Part shown: one piece after another, positions 38,847-51,218 of the stretch
Position numbering within the stretch: the first letter of the stretch is position 1
How the letters are laid out: each line of letters begins with the position of its first letter
Origin: Aradus depressus
Taxonomy: Eukaryota > Arthropoda > Insecta > Hemiptera > Aradidae
NCBI GenBank assembly: GCA_963662175.1
Contig: OY759222.1
Coordinates: 16,440,222 to 16,504,221 of the forward strand
Direction: 5' to 3'
DNA: 64,000 bases
Notes under the pieces: model-generated
Databases searched by the model: none
What the model was told of the DNA's origin: nothing
Seen by the model: the letters and a program-made list of their open reading frames with translations, nothing else
Translations under genes and position numbers: made by a program

Positions 38847-41170
38847 GTAAGACTCCTCATGATTAGTTTTTACATCCTTCAGATTTTTACCGCTATTCAT
38901 AGAAATAATTTCCAAATAATTTTTAACTTCCCGTTAACATTTTATCTGTTGGGTAATTATTTTTAATATTTATTTTTACCTATTTTATTGACCATTGAAT
39001 CTTTATATTTATGCAGATATGCTCATTAGTATGTTGTGTTATATGAACGCGACGCATATAAAAATCCCGGCCGTTATTCTAACAATAATTTGCGCATCGA
39101 ACAAATTTAACAGTTTACATTTACTGAGGCAATTGTCAACTTGAGTGTCATGGATCCTCACATGACCGTCAGTTCAGGGTATTCCTGGAGTGTCTTGATG
39201 TATTTACTACCTACTTTAATTTTCTAATAGAATCCATACTCAAGTATTTTAATACGAATTATATAAATACAAAACAATAAAATGAATATAGCTTATAAAT
39301 GAACGAAAAAAACAAAAACCTATTAAAATAATTAATAATAATTCGTTACATAATAACCAATGAAAAATTTATGGAAATATGAACTTAATAAATACATAAA
39401 ATTTGCATTTGGTTCCCCTTATTTTTATTTAATTATTAACTTATATTATTTTATGTTTATTTATTCTTTTAAATAATATATTTGAGTGATGACAAACATT
39501 ACCCAAAAATAGAGCAATTTATTTGGGTCCACCATGCAAGAAAGCACAAAATGAATGGTTTTATTATTAATTGTTATTTTTTTCCCCAATTATTTAAAAC
39601 AAAATATATTCATATACCTATATAATATATATAATAAAATAATTTAACACAATATTAATTTACAAACATCCCCAGAATGACTTACGTTACTTTTCTTATA
39701 AAAAAAAACTCCATTCATATTTATGCAAGCCTAAGTTTTCAACATAACAAAATTATTATATAATTTAAGAATGCTGATAAATATATTAATATTTATCTTA
39801 TAAATTAGTCAATTATTATAAAAATAATTACATTGGTATAATACTTTAATATTATAGAATCTATAAGAAATATGTTTGATTATAAATTAAACATTTAAGC
39901 TGTTCATTATTTGAAATGGAAATAATTTTTCTAAAGCTAATAATACTAAAATTTCGAAGAACCAATAATGCCTTCACTGCATGGCTTCAACAAATAGTCG
40001 CATATAGGAAATAATAAAATGTAATTCATGAAATTGTTTTTAATGTTGATAATTAAAAATTCATTTACTATGAAATAAACTTTTATGAACTGTGTTGCAG
40101 GAAATAATAAATATATGTTTCTAAACATTTTTATTCATTTATTTATTTTACTTTTCATTGCTAATATTATTTAAGAGAATTCATGAAGCTTTAACAATTT
40201 TCCAGAGAATAATGAGAGAAAAGTTTATATCCTTAAATTATATTTTTAAATATTAAACAATAATATACAGCTTATAGTGAAAATATATCTGTATTAATCT
40301 GGGATATCAAACAAACAGATAAGGCAGAAATCGTTCAATAATTTTAAAAATTGAGGTAAGATAGTAATATGAAAAATAAAAGTAAAAAAGAACTGACGGT
40401 TATTAAAATTTTGAAACTGTGAAGTAGTCAATTTTTCTTCATCTTCAAATATAATTCTGTAGAAATACAAATATAAAATTTTGAAGTTCCGTATTTTTTC
40501 TGTTTTCCGCAGATTTATAGAAGAAATCAGCTAAACGCGCTTGATAACACGAACGCTTTCTCCGATTTTTTTAAAATTGTACACAAAAATCGTTCCATTA
40601 AGAAGGAAGTTCGTTAACCAAAAAAAAAAAAAAAAAAAATCGGATTACTCTAAGTGGCGGAAATGGGGAAATCTTTAAAAATTAGTTATTTTGTTCTAAA
40701 AACTTATTTTCCATCAGAAACAGTTCATGGAAGTGTTTTTTTTTTCCTTCAATACGAAAGGATGCGACAGTGAAGGAAGCCCATATTCGTAGAATCCATT
40801 TCCTGGCTATCCAGTTTATTTGTCTTTATTCTTAAAAAATGCATTTGGTAAAGAATCAATTTTGGAATTGTGCAAAGTTCCTAATATTGTTGTGAACTAA
40901 TTCTGTATGTGGTTAAATTGCAAAAAATCATAGAAAAAATTATTTTAATCAGAAAACTGAATATTCTCAAAGAAAGTTTACTTCCTGGACCATTTTTAGC
41001 GCCCTAATTTTTATTAAACTACTTAATTACTTATTATTATCATTTTTGTCTACGCTCCTAAGTTAATTACTTCTAAACGAACAGCTTCTTCTCAATAGTA
41101 AATGTTGATTTTTGTACCTATTTCTTATCCTTGTATCATAAAAAAACAATATGACATCAGGAAAAAATGT
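38847..41170 (+). other. start of the ladybird intron, AT-rich
   Basis: It follows the donor gtaagact. It is strongly AT-rich and largely free of the repeats that fill the rest of the window (only a poly-A run near 40621-40639), which could mean selective retention of regulatory sequence. No exon was recognised. Confidence 0.5.
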
Positions 41171-41171
41171 C

Positions 41172-41850
41172 GTCCGTGAATCACCGGTTATGTGATTAAG
41201 CACAAATTAATCAATTATGTTTTTATACTACTAACGTTTAGGTTGAAACTCCAGATATGACTTACATTAGGGCTTCTAAATATTTATACTAAATTTTGTG
41301 TCGATATATTCATTACATCAGCAGTTATAAGGGTATTTAAGATGACCTCTCCCCTCTTCGAGTTTGCGGAAAATTTATAAGTGATATCTTTATAGGGTTT
41401 TGAATTTACAAAAGATATTTCTTGTCTATTATTTATTATTATAAAGGCAGTTTTTTTGTGTTAAGCCTCCCCCTTAATCCCCCTATCCTTTTTGTCAGTT
41501 TTGGCCGAAAATCAATAGATGTCCAAAGAGGGCTTTGAAGTTACATATGAAATTTTGTTCTAATACATTCATTACGTCGACAGTTATGAGAGTTTTTGTG
41601 TTTTAGCCTTCCCCTAATGCCCCCCTTTCATATCGGCGGATTTGGCTGAAAATCAATATATGACGTCATTATGGTGTTCTGGATACACATATAAAATTTC
41701 GTGTTGATAGATTCATTCTATCGAGAGTTATCGTGTTCACAGACATACATCATTTTTGGAATGAGGGGATCGGAGAATTCCGATGAAAATTCAACATCGA
41801 ATTTCTGACCGTTTACATAACTTTCCCTAGCTGAGTCTAGCTGAGAAAGT
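41172..41850 (+). repeat. DR1 dispersed repeat, near full length
   Basis: The longest uninterrupted copy: 5' cgtgaatcaccggttatgtg, then at least three internal modules (gtgtcgatatattcattaca; ttctaatacattcattacgt; gttgatagattcattctatc), the block catacatcatttttgg, and a 3' end gctgagaaagtaaaa. It serves as reference for the family. Confidence 0.8.
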
Positions 41851-42328
41851 AAAAAAATTAAAATAGTGAATATCTACCATGGAAATCCGCTAACTTTACG
41901 CAGTTTCTGCGGACTTCAATTTTTTTCACATACGAAAAAAAATGAAAAACTAAGACTTGACAATTTTCCTTAGAAAAAAACTAAACTAAATCTCACAATT
42001 TTCCTCAAAAAATGAAAAACTAAAAGCCAACACAATGGCTCCTGATTTCTAGTGATGACAGCCAAGATTTGTAGTTTGAACTGTTTACAAGCTACTGGGA
42101 TTTCTGAAACATTTTTATGCACCTTGAGATCAGTGGCGTAGCGAGTTTTTGGGTGGCCTGTGTGCCAGAATTTTAAGTGGCGTCCTCTTCCTTGCATATT
42201 TAGTGAATTCACTAATAAATGAAAATTAGTAGATTGTAAAATTATCATATAATATTGAAGTGAAGTTGCAATTTGATATGAAAAGGGCAGATAAATAATT
42301 ATAGAGGGCTTTGGGACACTCAGAATAC

Positions 42329-42656
42329 ATTTATTGAGCTGAGTTTACGAAGCTCTTTCTTAGGCGACTCATGTATTTCGTTGTATTCGTACTCCTCCTA
42401 AACCCCTATACCGATCACATTGAAATTTGCCACGATGGTAGTGGACACGGTAACGATGGTTTACTACTAAAAAAATCTGAAATCGAACATACCACGGAGG
42501 AATAATTACCGAAAAACGAAATCCCCATTGAAATCAATTGAGAGGCAAAATTCTCGCGCAAAATAGAATTTTTGGATTTTTTTTCGATAAAAATATTCAC
42601 AGCTGTTGTTGTCTACAAAAAGGCTAGAAAAAATCCGAAAGGGGGGGGGGGGGGGT
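42329..42656 (-). repeat. inverted partner of the repeat at 44190-44960 (family DR4)
   Basis: ttattgagctgagtttacga through ccacgatggtagtggacacg to aggctagaaaaaatcc is the complement of the later copy. It ends at a run of 15 G (42641-42655). Confidence 0.8.
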
Positions 42657-43880
42657 AAAGAATTTGATTTTATGTAAGTTTTTGAATTTAAAATCTACTA
42701 CTTTTGCGCTAAAAAATAGCGCTATTGGATAGCGCCATCTGTACTTAGTTCTCAAATTCAGTATTGAATCCTACAGAAATCATATGGTCTCAGTACTTCT
42801 AGACATTTTTTTATTCTGTTTTGCTGACTAGGAATTTCCTTATTGCTTGAATTTTGAAAAATAATTGTCATTTTAGTATCATTTATTTATTATACCTGAC
42901 ATGTCTGGATATTTACATCCACTATTATTTAAAGCTTGGGTATAAGCTTTTCCACGTAAAACTTCAAAGATTTGTCAAGAAGAGTCAAACATGTTTTGGA
43001 AAACTAATAAAGAAACTTTTAAAAATAACTCCAGTGCTTTTGAGACCTGTGTTTCTCAAAAAATTAATGAATTGAAACAACTTGCTGATAAGAAAAAAAC
43101 AAGTATGTTTCGTTAAACAGGTTAGTTTGTACTTTTCTCTATACAGTCTTTTTAAAAGTAATCGAAATTTAATTGCAATAAATAATATTTTTTAATCAAA
43201 CTGTCTTTTATTTTATCAATACGATCATTTCTTACGAAAATTTCTTATCAAGGGGTGGGGGGGTAGTTGAAATCTTATGATATCTTACAATAGGGGGTGG
43301 GGGGGTCAAATTAGCTTTAAAAAAGCCTTACGTAATTGATGAATGGCCCCATAGAGTCTGAAGCTACTTACACCTCTATAATTGTTAATTTTTAATGTTT
43401 TCGAAGCCTATGATTTTTTTGTAAAGTCTATAATTAATACCTACTTTTCCTTGAAAGAAAAAAAAAGTTATTTTTTAGTTTGAAACTGTTAAGTGATTAG
43501 TCGCATTGAAACAATTTAAGGTGATTAAAAACAATTATAGATTTTTAGTTGTTTTTTTTAAAGCTGTGTTAGAGGTTGAATTATTTAGGTGTGAACAGTC
43601 ACAGCCTCTATATATTATTTAAATACAGGAATCATCAGTTACACCTAAATAATACAATTCGGTTCATGGTATTACTCGTATTTGAAAAACTAATTTAAAT
43701 TGCTCTCATTGCTGAATGACTAAATTTGATGGAAGAAGTTATCAAAATATTAATTAGTAATTTCTGATGACTAATCATTGTTAAAAGGAAGTGGTTACTT
43801 GTAGAAAGCCCAATGATTTCTATGAAATAAACCTGATGGAAACGTCTATGCAGATAAACTGTCTGAAACTACACTGGCAA
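42657..43880. other. unassigned non-coding DNA
   Basis: Short ORFs such as 42854-43075 have no recognisable motif. A gggggtgggggg pair occurs near 43250-43305. Confidence 0.35.
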
Positions 43881-43883
43881 ATT

Positions 43884-43995
43884 TTTAGGACTCCAATAGT
43901 AGAGTCGGGCTCATGTCCACCAGTGACGAAAGAGATTCTGGTAGTAGGCGATATGACCTTGTAGTTAAAGCCCGGACATGAGTCATATAATAACT
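43884..43995 (+). repeat. SINE-A 3' fragment
   Basis: It keeps agagtcgggctcatgtccac to the end with tail taactaactac; the 5' half is lost. Confidence 0.85.
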
Positions 43996-44189
43996 AACTA
44001 CACCGACTGAGAGGTTAAACTAGGTGTGCAATACATTCTGCTGTTTGCAAAAACTGAGCTGAGTCAGGCATATCTGTATAAAAAACTCAGTTAATGTTTT
44101 AATAATTATCAATAACTTCTCACCTTGTATGTTCTTTATGAATATATTAATACTTTAAATAGATTTCAATTGAATTCAATGGATTTTTT

Positions 44190-44960
44190 CTAGCCTTTTT
44201 GTAGACAACAACAGCTGTTTTTGCACAAAATTCTTTTTACTATGTGTTCTTTGTATGTTGAAGAATATTTTTATCGAAAAAAAATCGAAGTTTGTACGTT
44301 AGAACACTGAAAAAAACGGCTCAAAAAAAGTGGTGTTCGATGGTAAACCGAAAAGGGCTTCGCCCGGATTTTTACATTTGAAATCGAAAAATTCTATTTT
44401 GCGCGAGAATTTTGTCTCTCAATTGATTTCAATGGGGATTTCGTTTTTCTGTGATTATTCCTCCGTGGTATGTTCGATTTCAGATTTTTTTAGTAGTAAA
44501 CCATCGTCACCGTGTCCACTACCATCGTGGCAAATTTAAATGTGATCGAAATGAAAACTGACATAATTGCAGAGATATTGTGAAATAATTCAAATGGACT
44601 TGAAAAATAAAATAAAACTGGTTTATTTAATATATTGTCTAATTTCACTAACTATATATACATGGGAGTACTTTCGGTATTTCTACCATCCTCAGCCAAA
44701 AGCATAAGAGATAAGACTTATCGAAAAAAAATCGAAGTTTGTACGTCTTATCTCTTATGCTTTTGGCTGAGGATGGTAGAAATACCGAAAGTACTCCCAT
44801 GTATATATAGTTAGTGAAATTAGACAATATATTAAATAAACCAGTTTTATTTTATTTTTCAAGTCCATTTAAATGTGATCGGTAAAAGGGTTTAGGAGTA
44901 CGAGTACAACGAAATACATGAGTCTCCTAAGAAAGAGCTTCGTAAACTCAGCTCAATAAG
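44190..44960 (+). repeat. dispersed repeat DR4, interrupted by fold-back insertion 2
   Basis: It matches the complement of 42329-42656 on both sides of the insertion at 44549-44866. Comparison with the uninterrupted partner defines the insertion boundaries. Confidence 0.8.
44549..44866 (-). mobile_element. fold-back Penelope-like insertion 2
   Basis: A 43-base tail (44549-44591) is followed by exactly complementary 126-base arms (44592-44717 and 44745-44870) around a 27-base loop. The 15-base duplication atttaaatgtgatcg (44534-44548 and 44867-44881, overlapping the last arm bases) flanks it. The arm holds ctgaggatggtagaaatacc followed by gaaag, a hammerhead-like core with perfect stem ggta/tacc. 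The tail shares cacaatat-t--gc with insertion 1. The loop repeats 27 bases also present in DR4 at about 44271-44297. Confidence 0.8.
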
Positions 44961-45566
44961 GCATCCACATCAATGAATAATACTTGTACACAATTTCTTG
45001 TAGTAAAATTTATTAATAAATCAACATTCACCGTGAACAATAATTATGTAAACCTATGATTTTAAAAATAATTATTTATTTTCTCTTTTAAAAACAGGTT
45101 AATTCATGATCAATCACTAAATTAATGAAAAATGGCGGCCCCGCGATTTAATTGGCAAATAGTAGAATGGGCGGGGCCCTTGGCGCTGTGATGTCTCACT
45201 TTTTAGGTCAGCTTTTCCACAAAAAGTGTAGAACAGCAACGTGTAGATAGCACATCGCTTATAACCATAATAGTTGATGTGACATTAAATTCATTAAAAT
45301 ATAATTTAGTAAAAATAACAAATAAAAAAGTAGTCCCGGGTAGGAATTGTCCCTTTGCAGTTTGTGCCACCTGCGCCTTGAAGATCAGCTCATATCCACC
45401 ATCTTTCTTTGCAAGCTCCCAGCTAGACGCTTTCATCTCCCTATTTCCCCTTCTCCAATCCATATTTTTGCTTTACGACATTGTTTTTTCACTGAAATGT
45501 CCAATATTTTTTCAATTATTTCAAGATTATGTTATTTTTGGCGTATTAATAAAAATAATTCATATA
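44961..45566. other. unassigned non-coding DNA
   Basis: ORFs at 45203-45572 on both strands overlap one another and show no known domain. Confidence 0.35.
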
Positions 45567-45668
45567 CAGTGAAACCTCTCTTAGACGGACACCCATGGGG
45601 CCGTGGAAGTTGTCCGCCTAGCAGAGGTGTCCGGCTATCAGAGGTGACCGCCAAGAGAGGTTTCACTG
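45567..45668. mobile_element. short pogo-type MITE, 102 bp
   Basis: cagtgaaacctctcttagac and ccaagagaggtttcactg are terminal inverted repeats flanked by TA. The interior repeats the gaggtgtccg/gaggtgaccg box. Confidence 0.9.
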
Positions 45669-46635
45669 TATATTAAAAATAATAATAATTTTCTTGAATT
45701 AGAACGGCAAACGAATGCCTCGTTTTGCTCCAAAAGAGACTTAGGTTTCCAATAAAGCTAGGTTGGCTACTCAATAAAGTTTAGAGATCGTTAACTTACG
45801 CCTGTTCTTGATTTATGCCCCCAGCATGCCAGAAGTACATCCGGCGGAGTTTAGGCAGCCGCCCTATTTACGATGCTCTTCAGTTACCATATATCTGAAT
45901 CGTATAAGTCTGTTTTTCTGCGTCTTTCTTCTCTGATTTATGTTCTCCGTCGAAACACTTTCTGTCTTTGAGAACGTATGTAATTTTTCTGTCACTGTAA
46001 CAACCAAATCGATAGATGCAAAATAAAAATGTGACCACTAGTTTTCACTCTTTTCCGAACTGAACTGTGTCAAGCCCCCCTTCTGGTGATTCTGTTGAAA
46101 ATTAATAGGTTTCGTCCTCATGGAGTTTTGAATTTACATATGAAATTTTGTGTAGATATTCATAAGCCCTTCTAATATAAATAGTACCTAATGAATGTGT
46201 TGATAGGGTCGGCTCTACCATAGGGCGAACGGAGCGGCCGCTCCAGGCGCCAAGTCCCAAGTGGCGCCTCAGTGGTAAAGAAAAATAAAGGAAAAAAATA
46301 TTTTTTTCGCTTTTCGATATTTTGATTGCGAGCGTGTGCTAGTATAGTATGTGAATGACCTTATCTGTTGAGACGCGCACGGGTCGAGTGCATACATAAA
46401 TAAATGTACCTTAATTCCTATATATTTTGTTTGTCATTCTACATCATCTTCTACAGTACGGTGCGAACGAGCATGGCTGTTTTCAATCGACAAATTAGAC
46501 AGAGACTTGAGATGTTGTAGAGATCTTCCAAGTTCCATGCTTGCACGCACAACTGGTATATATTAGGGGCAAGCAAGGGGGGCGCCATAATTGGATCTCG
46601 CTCCATCATAAAACTTGCCTCGGGAAATTTCATAT
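45669..46635. other. non-coding DNA with a DR1 fragment at 46075-46175
   Basis: cccccttctggtgattctgt, aattaataggtttcgtcct and atgaaattttgtgtaga mark the DR1 piece. The segment gcggccgctccaggcgccaa near 46230 recalls degenerate transposon sequence but was not assigned. Confidence 0.4.
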
Positions 46636-46639
46636 ATTA

Positions 46640-46815
46640 ATTCAAAACCCTACAAGAAACACCTATTAATTTTCAGCGGAGTAGGCCTAAGATAAGGGGA
46701 ATCAGAGGGTGGGCCCTTAACTCAAAAACTGTAACTGCCGATGTAATGATTGTATCGATACAAAATTTAGAATGAGAACCAAACGGTCGATTGGTTTTGG
46801 AGAAAGAGAGAAAAT
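46640..46815 (-). repeat. DR1 dispersed repeat, inverted
   Basis: caaaaccctacaagaaacac, cctattaattttcagcgg and tgtatcgatacaaaattt are the complement of DR1 modules. Confidence 0.75.
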
Positions 46816-46826
46816 ATAATTGAATC

Positions 46827-47118
46827 AGTTAGTTATTATGACTCATGGCCGGGCTTCAACTACAAGGTCATATCGCCTACTACCAAAGTGCTATTTCGTT
46901 GCTATGGGGAACATGAGCCCGACCCTGCTATGGGAGTCCTAAATTTTTATTTCCGTGGGGTAGGGGTCTTTAACGAGTGTCGCCTTAAACGCCTCATCCG
47001 AAAAACGACGTGTTTAAGTTTATCTTACCTCCCAGATAAAATAAACTAAGGGCCTCGGCCCTTATTCCGCTATCTTTAGCTCAGTAAGCAAGCACGCTGA
47101 GCTACCGACGCCTTCAAA
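46827..47118 (-). repeat. SINE-A copy
   Basis: Runs from the taactaac-type tail (gttagttattatgactcatg on the + strand) to the head gctaccgacgcc; box B is damaged. Confidence 0.85.
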
Positions 47119-47157
47119 ATATAGTAATTGATTAATCAAATGTAATTGATTGACCTA

Positions 47158-47330
47158 TGTAGGGCGCCGGTAGCTCAGCGGTAACCTGCTAGCCTAATGA
47201 GTTGAAGATCGCGGGTTCGATCTTAGGTTTTTTTATCTGGGAAGTCGAAACCTTGAGCACTGTTTGTCCTCAGCTGGAAAGTTAAGGTAACTAAACCTGG
47301 GTAGGCACAATTTAGGTATCCCACAGAGCT
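47158..47330 (+). repeat. SINE-A copy, diverged and 3'-truncated
   Basis: It has an intact head gggcgccggtagctcagcgg and box B gggttcgatc, then part of the body to aatttaggtatcccacagag. With the preceding copy it forms a head-to-head pair. Confidence 0.8.
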
Positions 47331-47940
47331 AACAGGGAATGGATAAGATGCTTAGATCCCTAGGTGTACCACACCAGCTACAGATGATGAATTTAGGTTC
47401 GAACATTCTCTTTATCCAAGATGGCTTCCTGTCCACCTCAAACTCTAAAATATGATTTAGTTCCTGTCGTTTCAGCAGTACCTGAGGATTCCTTTATAGA
47501 TACTAAAATACAAATCCTCAAAACAAAATAAAAGTTCAAAATCAGAAGAAGTGAAAAAAACAATTAATCATAAGAATTAAAGGAGAGAGTTCATTTACCC
47601 GATCAAAGATCAAAGAAGAGTCCAGGGTGGCCGACTAGCTTCAGAGGTTTGGACCGACTCCATGGTTGGACACGGGACATTTAAGGAACACCTCTCGATC
47701 TATAAGGGACATGGACATGAAGGTGTCTGTCTGTTTTCCCCTCGTTTGTCATAATAACAACTACACATTTGTTCTTCCTTATGGAATAATTTATAATGAA
47801 GATCTGATCTCTGCCAACAAATATCCCTCTCCATTATCATAGAGACGATATCCTCTAATCCTAATCTGATTTCTCCTTGTCTTTCTCGCCTAAACACAGT
47901 GGCATCGCTATCGGGGTGCGAATCGCCCCGGGTGTCATCC
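47331..47940. other. unassigned non-coding DNA
   Basis: Nothing recognised. Confidence 0.35.
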
Positions 47941-47943
47941 TTG

Positions 47944-48633
47944 GAGGGATGGACGATAGTCGATAAGTGACCACTATCGATAGTTCAATACTATCAGTAG
48001 AAAACTATCGATAGTATCGATAATTCAGTAAGTTGCCCCTTTTCATGCAAAATACTTTCCAGTTTCAATATTATATTATAAGATGATTATTTTATTTAAA
48101 TTTTTTCATGTACCTACATCTACTGTTATCGAGGATGAAAGGGGAATATAAATATAAATCGAATAAGTAATTGTTCTTTCAAATCGAACTTTTATTTTAT
48201 GGAAATATCATTCTCTGTCGAAAATAATCGCACTAAATATAACACTTGGCAAGAATATTAACGTATTAATTAAAGTTTAAAAACACTTATTTCAATCAAC
48301 AACTTTTACAAAACAATATCAAAAAATTAATTACCATTTGACGAAAAATACTTTTGTAAAACTTTATGGAACAGTAGGCAGTGATGATCCAGCTTCTGCA
48401 GTGGGTTGTTTGGTGTTGGGTGCCGGTTTATAAGTTTCTTGGTGGCGTCTCAAGAGGTGATCCCTTAAATTGGATCTGTTGGAACTAGTTTTGAATAAAA
48501 CTTTGCACAAAGTAGATTTAGCACTTTTCTCATCATCAAAGTAAAAGTTCTAAAATAAATTTCTTCAAAACGTATCCCCTTAAATGAAGGAAAATTCATA
48601 TCGATAGTACTATCGACTAACGCCCATCCCCAG
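47944..48633. mobile_element. hAT-type element, copy 2
   Basis: Ends gggatggacgatagtcgata and ctatcgactaacgcccatcc are inverted, with cgatagt boxes inside. It parallels 29193-30130 without the SINE-B. The - strand BED-finger piece (48440-48545) reads KSAKSTLCKVLFKTSSNRSN, so the first zinc cysteine is lost. Sequence to the right (48634-48780) also matches 30230-30410, so the two loci share flanking DNA. Confidence 0.75.
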
Positions 48634-48867
48634 GTGACTCCTGTCTTTCTCTGCAAATTTCGTAATTGTTTAAAAAAATACCACTTATCAATTTTTATTT
48701 CTTATCTCTGTAACTCAGCTTTCTGATATCATAGCGCGATATCTAAACTGGGCATACAGGCAGATAGAAAATTAAAAAAAAAGGTTGGGGTTTCTATAGT
48801 TTATAAGTAGTCCATATATAATTCAATTTGTTTTATAATACGTATAGATAATATAACATTATATATT

Positions 48868-49258
48868 ATATGAGGAGTTTGGAGCCAGAGCGGACCAACC
48901 CACAATTTTTCGGAAAATGAGTTATTACCATCCTGATGTTGGCATAGGTTCCCTTTTTTCAAAACCAGTGTGGAGCACTTAGTTTCTTCTCTTCAGTGAT
49001 AGATAGCAGCACTTTAAGTTTCGTCCACAAATATTTTGTGCATATATTTTCAAAGTCACAATGGATCATACGGCCTTCAAAAACTTTATAGAACACAAAA
49101 AGGGATCACTCATCCAATACTATTCTAAAATTTCAAATATAAATAAATATTTGGGGCTCATTTATGGAGATAAACAAAATGTACTTAATTTTCAATTGCC
49201 ATTTTCTTCCTGTTCAGTTTCAACCAGTTGGTCCGCTCTGTTTCCAAACTCCTCATAT
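48868..49258. mobile_element. MITE with ~30-bp inverted ends
   Basis: atatgaggagtttggagcca...gagcggacc at the left is mirrored by ggtccgctctgtttccaaac...tcctcatat at the right. An ORF over its right half (49061-49279) has no known domain. Confidence 0.75.
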
Positions 49259-49259
49259 G

Positions 49260-50026
49260 ATCTTATAGTAATTAATTAAAATGTCAATATTTTGCTCATA
49301 AGATATAAACTCTCGCTAATGTTTTTTTGATTTTGATACGTTATTATTATAAAACCTAATCATTTCAATTTTTTTTATATATTTGTATTTCAAAAACTGG
49401 AAGAGTTATTACTTCAAGTTATTTTAACTAATTGTTTAAATAATTTGATCTCATTTATAGTTTTTTTTATATCAAAATGTTTCTTATATAATTCAGTTTT
49501 ATCAATTTTCGTAATCTTGATTTTACATGACTGATAATTTTTAAAATGACTGATTCAATCAAACAGTTGTACTATTTTGAGTTATATAAAAATGTACGAA
49601 TTACCAATGAGGTGGACTCCACTGATTCCCACACCGGGGGCCATCCCTCCTAGCGACGCCACTGCCTGAACATACTAAAGTATGTTACTGTACTATGACC
49701 GCCGGTAGCACAGAGGTAGTGTACTTAGTTAAAACCCTGCCAAGACCCATAGATTTTTAACTGGGAGGTAATTTTCAGCAGAATCAGATCCCCCCGTCCC
49801 CCAACCCGTTATCACGCTTTATTTACAGTTTGTTTATATCACTTGCCATCAGATTTTTTCCTACTGCTATATAACAGAATATTTTTTTGCAGAATGTGTT
49901 ATTCCAAACGTATATTTGAAGAAAAAGGTACACTAATGTTTTTTTTCTAGAGCTTCGAGGGTGGCCCAGGAAGCCGTATTGTTTTCGTCCGGTGCCTGTC
50001 CCCTTTTAGCCCAAACCGTCCAACGC
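49260..50026. other. non-coding DNA with a degenerate SINE-A head at 49696-49775
   Basis: accgccggtagcacagaggt and taactgggaggta mark the SINE-A piece. The rest was not recognised. Confidence 0.45.
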
Positions 50027-50029
50027 TTA

Positions 50030-50682
50030 GGCCAACCTCACATTAGGCAATTCCGAAGCGACGCGACCGATACTCAAGTATCTTGAGGGTATCTTAGAAG
50101 TCACTTCCTATGTTGAGTGGTGGGGAGACACAAACGACGCCACTCCCAGGAGACGCGTATCCTACCCGTATCCTACCAGTCTCACGCGACCTGCTAGGAA
50201 GGTCGCCCGTCCCTTGAGGCTAGTGAATACACTCTTCTGCACTCACACATTCCCGCATTTGTGTGTTCCTCTGTCTTATGGATGGAGAAACAATGCCAAT
50301 CAAGTGTAGGAATGATTCTTTCGTCATTCGGTAGAATGCTACGAACTTGGAATCCGACTTTTCCAGCTCATTAGCACCAACAAACAGTTAACATTCCTTT
50401 CGATGTAAGGATGGCGCCATAATCTTCGGATTTTCCTTTTTCTATAATAATAATAATAAGACACAACGACATCTTCATAACTTGAAGAATCTTCACTTGA
50501 CATGGTGAACGACTCAGCTTCTCGCCACGGCTAGATGGAGACTGAAGAGATCCTAGTCGCTGCACTGTATCCTCAGTGTGAGCAGAAAAGTTGCCTACAG
50601 GTATCATACCATAGGCAACTCAAATGGCTGATACTTGAGTATCAGTCGCGTCGCTTCGGAATTGCCTAATGTAAGGTTGGCC
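50030..50682. mobile_element. PIF/Harbinger-type MITE, TTA target duplication
   Basis: Terminal inverted repeats of about 54 bp begin ggccaacctcacattaggca and include ttccgaagcgacgcgac and gatactcaagtatc; the right end is complementary with two mismatches seen. TTA flanks both ends (50027-50029 and 50683-50685), the typical target duplication. No transposase is seen. Confidence 0.85.
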
Positions 50683-50894
50683 TTACAAGTTAATTTTTGA
50701 TTGCAATTAGTTTCCATATTACTGTTTGTCTAAGAACGTGAGAACTCCCCATAGAAGGGAGAGATCAGTCGTCACAAAATCCCTGATTCCGCAGGAAATT
50801 TCTATCAGGAGTTGTCATGTCCACGAAGTTTTCAACGGAATTTTATGTTTTTTGATCTTTGATTCACAAAAAAAAAAAAAAAAAAAAATCTGTA

Positions 50895-51135
50895 TGTGTG
50901 TCAGCACACGAAAACTCCCGACTTAATGAATGTATCGACACGAAATTTCATATGAGTATCCAGAATCCCATAAGGAAGACACCTATTAATTTGCCACGGA
51001 ATCAGGGAATGTGTGTCTAGAACCCCATAAGGACGAAACCACAGACAAATTGGTCAAAGAAAAGGGGGGAGGCTTAACATATAACTCTATCTAACACAAA
51101 ATCCCATGTGTAAATTCAAAACCCCATAAAAAAAA
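50895..51135 (-). repeat. DR1 dispersed repeat, inverted
   Basis: cgaaaactcccgacttaatg, aatgtatcgacacgaaattt and tgagtatccagaatcccata are the complement of DR1 modules. Confidence 0.75.
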
Positions 51136-51218
51136 GTCTATCTGTCTGGAATGAAACATTAGCCAAATAGGTCCGAGCAATTTTTAATATTCTTTACTTT
51201 TCGGCCTCTTATGGGCCA

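Noticed and set aside
49061..49279. 72-codon ORF as a small gene
   Set aside because: Its end lies in the terminal inverted repeat of a MITE and it has no recognisable motif.
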